From contig CAMVRW010000169.1 in assembly GCA_947169985.1 (NCBI GenBank), forward strand, positions 1 to 5,603: DNA of 5,603 bases, given 5' to 3'. The position numbers were made by a program, and so were the translations under genes. The notes below the pieces were generated by a model. The model was not told where the DNA came from, did no database searches, and was given only the letters and a program-made list of their open reading frames with translations. Positions 1-5,603 of this stretch are shown one piece after another (position 1 is the stretch's first letter; each line of letters opens with the position of its first letter). This DNA comes from an uncultured Butyrivibrio sp. GTDB taxonomy: Bacteria > Bacillota > Clostridia > Lachnospirales > Lachnospiraceae.

Positions 1-206
1 AGCAGTGGAAGATCACCGACGAGGACTGGAGAAACCGCGAAAAATGGGATCTTTACGAGACAGCCATCGACGAGATGATTGCCAAGACCAGCACCACTTT
101 TGCTCCCTGGTATGTCCTTGAATCTGTGGACAAAAAGTATGCCCGAATAAAAGCTCTGAAGATCGTTATCGAAGAGATCAAAAAAGCTCTGGATGAGTGT
201 CGTTAA
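1..206 (+). CDS. PPK2-family polyphosphate kinase, C-terminal fragment
   Basis: Only the last 67 codons are present; the gene starts upstream of the window. Reading from base 3 gives QWKITDEDWRNREKWDLYE and further on TSTTFAPW, then DKKYARIKALKIV, ending at TAA 204-206. The DWRNREKW, T-x-APW and YARI blocks are typical of the C-terminal end of PPK2 enzymes, cytoplasmic P-loop kinases that move phosphate between polyphosphate and nucleotides. The Walker motifs that would separate AMP-, ADP- and GDP-preferring classes lie outside the window, so substrate direction cannot be assigned. The next gene begins 18 nt downstream on the same strand with no terminator between them, so the two are probably co-transcribed. 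The family call is confident; the exact reaction is not known. Confidence 0.9.
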   Translation, partial: QWKITDEDWRNREKWDLYETAIDEMIAKTSTTFAPWYVLESVDKKYARIKALKIVIEEIKKALDECR

Positions 207-211
207 ATAAT

Positions 212-217
212 AGGGAG
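212..217 (+). promoter_or_regulatory. Ribosome binding site of the symporter gene
   Basis: AGGGAG lies 7 nt before the ATG at 225, in the 18-nt gap after the PPK2 stop codon. It is a good Shine-Dalgarno match and fixes the symporter start. No promoter is visible in this gap, which fits translation from a PPK2 read-through transcript. Confidence 0.7.
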
Positions 218-224
218 ATCAGCC

Positions 225-1812
225 ATGTCTGAGATAAAACGGTTCGAACGCAAATTAAACGAAGAAGCTATAGTTGAGATAACAGAATCTTTCGGAACAT
301 GGCTGGCAGAGAAAAAGGTAAAGAGCAAAAACCGCACCATCTTTATGCTTGAATCTATTCTCCTTGACCTGAATACCCATTTTGAAGATGAGCATGATAT
401 AACTGTCCTTTTGGTCAAAAGATTTGGCCGCTTCACTATCAAAGTCTTATATAGTGGGGAATCTTTCAATCCTTCCAATGATGACGTAAGCCCTCAGACA
501 AGGTTCTACCTTGAAAACCTGGGACTTGTTCCATCCTGGAGCTACAAAAAAGATCTCAACGAGATTTCTCTTGAGGTCCCTAAAAATCCCATGAAAGATG
601 AGAGCCTTCTGATATTGGCTGCCATTGCTGCCATCATCTCAGGGATCCTTTTGCCCCTGCTGCCTGGGGACATAGTATCATTCATCTCTCAGTATATACT
701 TCAGACTCTTGCAGATGTGTTCATGAACCTGCTCTTTGTCTTTGCAGGACTGCTCATCTTCTTCTCAATCCTGTCAGGAATATGCGGAATGGGAAGCGTC
801 TCTGATCTTACATACTAAAGGAAAATATATGATGTCCCGGACTATGCTGGAATCTGCAGCTGCATCCTTTGTGTGCACCTTTGTCCTTATACCCTTCTAT
901 AAATTTACATATGGAGAGTCCGGAAGCGGAGGCGGCCTTGAGGAAATCTACTCACTGATTACCGCCATCATCCCATCAAATCCCATTACTCCTTTCATTG
1001 AAGGGAATATGCTACAGGTATGCATAATAGCCATAATTACTGGAACTGTTATGATCATCCTCGGAAACAGAGTCGATCAGGTAAAGATCTTTGCTTCCCA
1101 GTGCAGTTCTTTATTCCTCAGTATTGTTGAAGCCGTATGTAAGTTGCTGCCCATATACATTTACGCAAGCCTTACTATACTGTTCGTCCAAAACGGCATC
1201 GGGATGATCCTTACCCTGTGGAAGCCCATCGCCGTGTGCATCGGAATAAACGCAGCTCTGGCACTTATCAGGATGTTAATGGTAAGCTTCAAATACAAGA
1301 TAAGCCTGCCTGTTCTCTTTAAGAAAATTTACCCCACTTTCATCATCGCACTTACCACAGCATCTTCCATGTCAGCATTCAGTACATCCCTTGAAGTCAA
1401 TGAAACCAAGCTGGGCATTGATAAAAGCTACAACAATTTTGCCACACCATTAAAAATCTCATGCATGGCCTGACGATACAGGTATCTCTCATCGTTATAA
1501 TATATTATCTTACAGAATACAGCGGTGTTCCCATAAGTCCTTTCTGGTTCATAAGCGTCTGGATCATCGCTGTCCTTATAGAACCGGCAATACCACCGAT
1601 TTCAGGGGGGACCGCTTGTCTGTGTCGGCATCATCATGGATCTGTTTGGTATACCCAGATCAGCTCTTGTTCTGGCAGCAACGCTTTCTCTTTTATTTGA
1701 CTTTATCATGACGGCATCAAAATCCGTTCTTATACATATGGATGTAATAGAAGAAGCAGACCATTTTGGCCTGCTTGATCTTGATGCGCTTCGAAAAGCT
1801 GATAATAAGTAA
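225..1812 (+). pseudogene. Dicarboxylate/amino acid:cation symporter with N-terminal GHKL-like domain, frameshifted
   Basis: This is one gene read in three pieces: 225-818, a second frame to about 1455, a third to about 1608, then back to the second frame and TAA 1810-1812. One-base corrections near 815-819 (remove one), in A5 1452-1456 (add one) and in G6 1605-1610 (remove one) restore about 528 residues. Residues 1-120 are soluble and resemble an anti-sigma-kinase-type ATPase domain that has lost its ATP motifs (E43, D48, H52 and FNP 81-83 align with the MATE domain next door). Hydrophobic segments from about residue 127 onward form the transporter. Family signs are the IPSNP segment, a serine-rich re-entrant stretch (ASSMSAFSTS), ATPL, the proline/glycine loop PPISGG, and DFIMTASKS near the end in place of the usual DRxRTxxN. 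It probably imports dicarboxylates or acidic/neutral amino acids with Na+ or H+; substrate is unknown. If the indels are real, the product stops at residue 197 and is non-functional. Confidence 0.85.
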
Positions 1813-1815
1813 TGG

Positions 1816-1880
1816 CTTAGCAGCGTTTGTTTACTCCATCTCTATTTTGAAAATGTTGCTGAAGTAAGTCTCATATTTTT
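1816..1880. terminator. Possible weak bidirectional terminator between convergent genes
   Basis: The 72-nt gap between the symporter and MATE stop codons holds CTTAGCAGC (1816-1824), which can pair with GTTGCTGAAG (1855-1864) with one bulged G, around a loop of about 30 nt. A T5 run follows at 1876-1880. The location suits a shared terminator, but the loop is long and the T-run starts 11 nt beyond the stem, so this is a weak candidate. Confidence 0.25.
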
Positions 1881-1884
1881 CCCC

Positions 1885-3595
1885 TTATACTTCCACGAAG
1901 AGATTGTTTAGATTAAAACTGCTGGTATATACAACATTTTTTGAAAGCTTCATTATCATTTTGATACCAAACCCGCTATCCGGGGCGGTACCTTCGCCGA
2001 CCTTCTCGTAGTAGCGGGAAGGGTCAAAGTGCCTGCAGTTATCCTTTATGCTAAGTTTGGTGGTCTCTCGTGAGCGGATGAGCTTGACTATCATGCTATT
2101 GCGATGCCCCGGGACAAAGCCGTGCACTACGGTATTTTTGACCATCTCCTCGACGAAAAGAGAAAGATATGTGCTTTTTCTTTTTTCCATTCCCTTATCC
2201 ATGCAATAGCGGTAGACCTTTTCGGAAGCTTCCATGCCCTCTTCAAGGCTGTTTATATTAAATGTTAGAAAATCATCCTTACTGATATCATATTTTTTCG
2301 GAGAAACAAGCATCATAAACACGAAATTCGAAACAAGGGCCATGGTATAGCAAACCGTGTATGATACGAAGAGCCCGTCAGATCCCATGATTCTTGTAAG
2401 GATCCAGGCAAAGCCGCAGCAGTAGACCACATTTGTAAGGATATTGGTGACGGATGTATACCTGGGACAGCCGATTGCCTGTACATATTTTTTCAGGATA
2501 CACTGAAGAATGTCAGGGACAAGGCAAAGGGCAGTGATCGACAGTGCTCTTGCGGCCATAGTGATATATACAGCCTCATCTGCCTTGATGAATAGCCTTG
2601 AGATCGGTACCCGGAAAAAGAATGTGAGCACCGTTATAAGGCACATGACCACTGCTCCGGAAATTGCAGCACCGGTCAAAAGAGATTTTGCACCGCTTTC
2701 GTCTTTTTCACCGTAGAGGACGCCTTCCAGCAAAAGAATTGCTTCTCCCCAGCCGCTTATGAGCACGTCCGTAACAACAGCAAAGTTGTTGGCTACCAGA
2801 ATGCTGACAAGTACCCCTCTGTCCATTCCGCTAAGTACCAGGGCATTCATAATGGCCGACCTTATAACAAGGCTTCCAAAATATGTAAGGCTTGGGGTTC
2901 CGTTTTTTATTATCTCTAAGACGTAGTGAGGCCTGAAGCTCTTAATTGAAAGATGGAACATTTTAGATTTATTCAGAAAATAGATCAGCATGTAAATAAA
3001 TGCGACGATGTTTGAAAACGAGGTGGCAAGCGCCATTCCCGTGATACCCATCTTAAAGACGAAGATATTTGCCACATTTCCCAGGGCATTGGTTATGAGC
3101 ATGCTGACGGAAGCATAAATTAGTACGTTTTCATCGCCCTCAAGCATCAAAACACACATGAGAACATCAAGAAGAAAGATTTCCGGTATACCGGGGGCGT
3201 AGCCTCTTAAGTATCCCGACATATCCCGGATCTGACCGGGGACTTCAGCGCTTGCTCCAAGAAGAAGTGATAATTGTCCCGCAAAAACAAACACCAAGAC
3301 GCCGATAGCTATGGATGCCACTGCGGCCATGCAGGCTGCGGTGCAAAGAACCTGTTCAGCCTCCCTGATCTTACCCCTTCCCATGAAATGGGAGCATGTG
3401 ATCTGGGTTCCCTTGGAAAACAGGCAGCTTGCTGCAATCAAAAAAAGAGCTGACCGGAAGAAACAGAGCATAGACCTGCAGAGCCTCTGCACCGTAAGCC
3501 TGTCCTGTCATGATCGTATCGATCAGCTGATTACAGGGCATGATCAGGTTGATGACGATATTCACCACGACCATCTGCCTGAAAAGCCCGTTCAT
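1885..3595 (-). pseudogene. MATE-family efflux transporter with C-terminal GHKL ATPase domain, frameshifted
   Basis: The N-terminal piece (from ATG 3593-3595) reads MNGLFRQMVVVNIVINLIMP to VYALFLPVSSF, then changes frame in the A7 run 3440-3446 (T7 on the coding strand). The rest continues as LIAASCLFSKGTQI to the stop at 1885-1887. Removing one T gives about 569 residues. The first 435 or so form the polytopic MATE transporter; family signs include SHFMGRGK and NIFVFKMGITGMALATSFSN. The last 122 residues (bases 1888-2253) are a cytoplasmic GHKL domain: N-box EEMVKNTVVHGF, a G1-like box IKDNCRHFDP, and a G2-like DSGFGIKM. This resembles SpoIIAB/RsbW anti-sigma kinases. MATE proteins expel drugs or metabolites using Na+ or H+ gradients; substrate here is unknown. 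The true start may be ATG 3637-3639, which needs one extra base in C4 3632-3635 but has a GGAAAG and a short leader. As printed, the reading frame is broken. Confidence 0.85.
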
Positions 3596-3650
3596 GATAT
3601 CGTTTTGTCTGCTTTTTGTTTTTATTTTATTCCCCTCATATGCAGAACGT

Positions 3651-3656
3651 CTTTCC
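3651..3656 (-). promoter_or_regulatory. Candidate ribosome binding site for an upstream MATE start
   Basis: GGAAAG on the minus strand lies 11 nt before ATG 3637-3639. No Shine-Dalgarno match precedes the in-frame ATG at 3593-3595. If the C4 run at 3632-3635 had five bases, translation from 3639 would add 15 residues (MRGNKIKTKSRQNDI) and join the MATE frame. The spacing is a little long, so the support is moderate. Confidence 0.4.
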
Positions 3657-3675
3657 GTTCACGAACCTACTGTAT

Positions 3676-3684
3676 ATTATAACA
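3676..3684 (-). promoter_or_regulatory. Extended -10 promoter of the MATE gene
   Basis: On the minus strand this reads TGT-TATAAT, a perfect -10 hexamer (3676-3681) with the TGn extension. The -35 position at 17-bp spacing is only ATTTTT, so the promoter would depend on the extended -10. Transcription would start near 3669, giving a leader of about 30 nt to the ATG at 3639 or 74 nt to the ATG at 3595. Confidence 0.6.
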
Positions 3685-3721
3685 TACCCCTTTATGCTAA
3701 AAATATTAAGAGTCACTAAAC

Positions 3722-3774
3722 TTAAAATGTTGGCGGTCGGGTTAATACGACCTGTTTTAAGGTGAACATTTTAA
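3722..3774. repeat. Nested inverted repeat between dehydrogenase and MATE genes
   Basis: TTAAAATGTT (3722-3731) and AACATTTTAA (3765-3774) are perfect 10-bp inverted arms. Within the 33-nt interval lies a second inverted pair, GGTCG (3735-3739) and CGACC (3748-3752), with an 8-nt loop. The element starts 4 nt past the dehydrogenase stop and lies about 40 nt upstream of the MATE -10. It could act as a transcription end structure for the dehydrogenase or as a regulator binding site for the MATE promoter. The outer arms are AT-rich and no clean U-tract follows, so a standard intrinsic terminator is not well supported. Confidence 0.5.
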
Positions 3775-3777
3775 TTC

Positions 3778-4737
3778 TTAATTAACGATATTTCTTGGAG
3801 TTCCGTTCATCCAGCCTTGAATGTTTTTCTTAACTTCATCAAGGCATCTTTTTCTTGCCTCTGTGCTGGCCCAGGCAAGATGAGGTGTGACGATGAGGCG
3901 CCCACTATCCTGGATCTTAAGAAGTTTAGAGTCTTTAGCCATAGGCTCAGGATTTAGTACATCAAGTCCTGCAGCCCTGATGGTGTCATTTGCAAGGGCT
4001 TCATAGAGGTCATCTTCTACCACCACTGCTCCTCTTGCTACATTTATAAGGATGGCTGTTTGTTTCATTTTCGAAAAAGCCTCTTTGTTAAAGAGATCTC
4101 TTGTCCTGTCGCTAAATGGGCAGTGAAGAGAAATAATATCTGATCTTGTCAGCAGTTCATCAAAGCTTACCTGCTCATAGTCTGTACAGTCGCTGTGGCC
4201 TGATGATGCATAGAAGATCACATGTGCTCCAAAGGCTGTTGCAATCTGAGCTACCTTCCTTCCGATATTACCCATACCGACAATTCCATAGGTCTTGCCT
4301 GCAAGCTCCTCGTAAGGAATGTCCAGACAACAGAAATGCTCCTGGTTTGCATAATCACCAGACTTAACAAACTCATCATAGTGGCGAAGATTCTCCATGA
4401 GATAAAAAAGCATTGCAAAGGTGTGCTGTGCAACTGAGTCTGTAGAGTAGTTGACCACATTGGCAACCTTAACGCCATGTCTGTCGCAGGCAGGAATATT
4501 GGCATTGTCATAACCTGTTGCAAACTCACATATAAGCTCAAGGTCCGGCGCATCATCAAGGAGCTTGTCTGTGATCTGGCTCTTATTTATAACCAGCACA
4601 TTGGCGCCTTTAAGTCTTTCTTTTGCATTCTCTTCTGTTACCTTGTCGTCGTAATAAGTTACCTCACCAAGCTCATCATATATGGTGTAGTCCATGTCTG
4701 TTCCGACACTGTCCTTATCTGCAATAACAATCTTCAT
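3778..4737 (-). CDS. D-2-hydroxyacid dehydrogenase (glycerate dehydrogenase/hydroxypyruvate reductase type)
   Basis: This intact 319-residue cytoplasmic enzyme has the usual family length. It should reduce a 2-keto acid to a D-2-hydroxy acid with NAD(P)H; hydroxypyruvate/glycerate is the best guess. The split substrate domain holds ATGYDN (residues 73-78). The Rossmann domain has the dinucleotide motif GMGNIG (154-159). The catalytic set is complete: R235 in NVARGA, E264 in NPEP, and H286 in TPHLAWAS. The PHLAWAS form and the end GTPRNIVN resemble HprA-like enzymes rather than D-lactate dehydrogenase or SerA, and there is no C-terminal ACT domain. The start MKIVIADKD at 4737 is chosen because AAGGAG (4744-4749) precedes it. 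An in-frame ATG 33 nt upstream (4770) lies at or before the predicted transcription start. It runs divergently from the DUF1848 gene. Unlike the transporters, it shows no frame damage. Confidence 0.92.
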   Translation of the reverse strand: MKIVIADKDSVGTDMDYTIYDELGEVTYYDDKVTEENAKERLKGANVLVINKSQITDKLLDDAPDLELICEFATGYDNANIPACDRHGVKVANVVNYSTDSVAQHTFAMLFYLMENLRHYDEFVKSGDYANQEHFCCLDIPYEELAGKTYGIVGMGNIGRKVAQIATAFGAHVIFYASSGHSDCTDYEQVSFDELLTRSDIISLHCPFSDRTRDLFNKEAFSKMKQTAILINVARGAVVVEDDLYEALANDTIRAAGLDVLNPEPMAKDSKLLKIQDSGRLIVTPHLAWASTEARKRCLDEVKKNIQGWMNGTPRNIVN

Positions 4738-4743
4738 GATTTT

Positions 4744-4749
4744 CTCCTT
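4744..4749 (-). promoter_or_regulatory. Ribosome binding site that fixes the dehydrogenase start
   Basis: AAGGAG on the minus strand, 6 nt before the ATG at 4735-4737. This strong Shine-Dalgarno match selects this codon over the in-frame ATG at 4768-4770, which would add 11 residues with no family support. Confidence 0.85.
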
Positions 4750-4773
4750 AGTGTGAATTGTCCTGTTCATGGT

Positions 4774-4782
4774 ATTATAACA
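4774..4782 (-). promoter_or_regulatory. Extended -10 promoter of the dehydrogenase gene
   Basis: The minus strand reads TGT-TATAAT with a perfect -10 hexamer at 4774-4779. The -35 region at 17-bp spacing (CATATT) is poor. The expected transcription start is near 4767, giving a leader of about 30 nt. The 11-base core ATGTTATAATA is identical to that of the MATE promoter. Confidence 0.6.
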
Positions 4783-4802
4783 TTATATTTACAGCAAATA
4801 TG

Positions 4803-4829
4803 TGGATTTGTTGTGACATTGGATTTGTT
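4803..4829. repeat. 10-bp direct repeat in the divergent intergenic region
   Basis: TGGATTTGTT occurs exactly at 4803-4812 and again at 4820-4829, 17 bp start to start. The pair lies upstream of the dehydrogenase -10 and overlaps the likely -35 region of the DUF1848 gene. Tandem sites of this kind can bind a regulator, but no family is recognised and chance in AT-rich DNA is possible. Confidence 0.45.
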
Positions 4830-4848
4830 TTTCATAGAATTTTATTAT
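4811..4848 (+). promoter_or_regulatory. Candidate promoter of the DUF1848 gene
   Basis: Two overlapping fits are visible: TTGTGA (4811-4816) with TAGAAT (4835-4840), and TTGGAT (4819-4824) with TATTAT (4843-4848), each with an 18-bp spacer. Either would start transcription shortly before the ATG at 4870. A GAGG at 4851-4854 is rather far from the start codon, so the ribosome binding site is weak. Confidence 0.4.
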
Positions 4849-4869
4849 GTGAGGTATCAATAAACGAGA

Positions 4870-5603
4870 ATGATCATCCAGACAGGCTCCCGCACTGACA
4901 TTCCCGCCTTCTACGCCGACTGGTTTGCTGAGAGGCTAAAGGAAGGCTTTGTCTATGTGCGAAATCCCTACAACATGACATATGTGACCAAGTACATACT
5001 GCACCCTTCAGTGGTGGACCTTATAAGCTTTTGCTCCAAGAATCCGGAGCCAATGCTTAAGTACCTTGACCTGCTAAAGCCCTACGGGATGTACTGGTAC
5101 GTCACCATAACAGGCTACGGAAGAGACATAGAGCCGGGCGTCCCTGATATTCCGGATGTTATAGAGACATTCAAGAAATTATCTGGCTTTGCCGGCGTCG
5201 ATTCCATGGGATGGCGCTATGATCCCATCTTTCTTGATGAGAAGTATACAAGAGATTATCATCTTGAGAAGTTTGAAGAGATTGCTACTGCCCTGGATGG
5301 CTATACCCAGACAGCAGTGATCAGTTTTATAGATATCTACCAGAAGGTAAAAAAGAATTTCCCTGAGGCTACTGCCCTTGAAAAGGCTGACCGCCTATAC
5401 CTCGGGGAGCATATGACCAGGATAGCAAAAGACCATGGCATGACCCTTCGCCCCTGCAGCGAAGGAACAGAGCTTGCCCAATTTGGAGCAGACTGCAGCG
5501 GCTGCATGACCCAGCCCATCTACGAAAAAGCTCTCCACACCAAGCTGGACTTCCCAAAGATCAAGAACGCCAGAACTTCCTGCGCCTGCTTTCTTGGAAA
5601 TGA
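4870..5603 (+). CDS. DUF1848 family protein, 3' end cut by window
   Basis: The frame is open from ATG 4870 to the window end, 244 complete codons. It starts MIIQTGSRTDIPAFYADWF and continues with VYVRNPYN, YGRDIEPGVP, WRYDPIF, FEEIATALDGYTQTAVISF and late cysteines in CSGC and RTSCACFLGN. This is the DUF1848 pattern: SxRTDIPAFYxxWF near the N-terminus, a WRYDPI block in the middle, and a cysteine-rich C-terminus. In the family the CxC is usually followed by a DIG and a CxxxCxYC stretch, which would fall just beyond the window and suggests metal or Fe-S binding. The biochemical role is unknown. It is divergent from the dehydrogenase across 132 nt. The start is supported by the family N-terminus rather than by a good ribosome site. 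Confidence 0.9.
   Translation, partial: MIIQTGSRTDIPAFYADWFAERLKEGFVYVRNPYNMTYVTKYILHPSVVDLISFCSKNPEPMLKYLDLLKPYGMYWYVTITGYGRDIEPGVPDIPDVIETFKKLSGFAGVDSMGWRYDPIFLDEKYTRDYHLEKFEEIATALDGYTQTAVISFIDIYQKVKKNFPEATALEKADRLYLGEHMTRIAKDHGMTLRPCSEGTELAQFGADCSGCMTQPIYEKALHTKLDFPKIKNARTSCACFLGN

Noticed and set aside
736..1473. Independent 245-residue membrane protein
   Set aside because: Its first 27 or so residues do not resemble transporter sequence and overlap the true reading of the symporter; from GKYMMSR onward it is simply the middle of the same gene after a frame change.
1452..3446. Programmed ribosomal frameshifting
   Set aside because: The symporter would need several shifts of different direction, no shift site has a clear stimulatory structure, and these transporter families are not known to use recoding.
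3371..3595. Separate 74-residue protein on the minus strand
   Set aside because: Its first 51 residues are the MATE N-terminus and the remainder is out-of-frame read-through past the A7 run.
3657..3666. GTTC-AC-GAAC palindrome near the MATE transcription start as a LexA/SOS box
   Set aside because: The half-sites are in the reverse order to the Gram-positive SOS box (GAAC-N4-GTTC) and have only a 2-bp gap. It could be a chance 4-bp palindrome.
4738..4770. Longer dehydrogenase start at 4770
   Set aside because: The 11 extra residues are not family-like, the ATG lies at or before the predicted transcription start, and a strong AAGGAG precedes the codon at 4737.
4477..4863. 128-residue plus-strand reading frame across the dehydrogenase start and intergenic region
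   Set aside because: It is antisense to a well-supported enzyme, has no ribosome site and resembles no family; it is a shadow frame.
5337..5557. Minus-strand frames opposite the DUF1848 gene
   Set aside because: They are antisense shadows of a clear DUF1848 coding sequence with no start signals of their own.

Overview
The window looks like chromosomal DNA of a Firmicute, most likely a Clostridia/Lachnospiraceae-type gut or rumen anaerobe. The reasons are moderate base composition, AAGGAG-type ribosome binding sites, TATAAT promoters with extended -10 elements, and the gene types: a DUF1848 protein and transporters fused to anti-sigma-kinase-like domains. This taxonomic call is inference from protein style, not from a database search.

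Layout: (1) 1-206, + strand, the C-terminal end of a PPK2-family polyphosphate kinase. (2) 225-1812, + strand, 18 nt downstream, a dicarboxylate/amino acid:cation symporter (DAACS/SLC1 fold) with an extra N-terminal domain of about 120 residues. The gene is broken by three frame changes, but the rest of the protein can be read straight through if each is corrected by one base. (3) 1885 to about 3595 or 3639, - strand, convergent to the symporter, a MATE-family efflux transporter with a C-terminal GHKL (Bergerat-fold) ATPase domain. It carries one clear frame change in a seven-base A/T run and perhaps a second near its start. (4) 3778-4737, - strand, an intact D-2-hydroxyacid dehydrogenase of the glycerate dehydrogenase/hydroxypyruvate reductase type. 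(5) 4870 to the window end, + strand, divergent from the dehydrogenase, a DUF1848 protein cut by the window edge just before its expected C-terminal cysteine motif.

The most notable point is that two neighbouring, unrelated membrane transporters each carry a domain of the same apparent fold (SpoIIAB/RsbW-like), one at the N-terminus and one at the C-terminus. The MATE copy keeps recognisable ATP-site motifs. The symporter copy lines up with it but has lost them. A nucleotide-dependent control of transport is a reasonable hypothesis but is not shown by the sequence.

The frame changes are confined to the two transporter genes and mostly sit in homopolymers, so sequencing or assembly error is the first explanation to exclude. 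Gene decay or tract-length switching are the alternatives. The dehydrogenase and MATE genes each have a good -10 promoter with an identical 11-base core. The two intergenic regions on either side of the dehydrogenase hold an inverted repeat and a direct repeat that could be regulatory. No RNA genes, insertion sequences or CRISPR arrays were seen.
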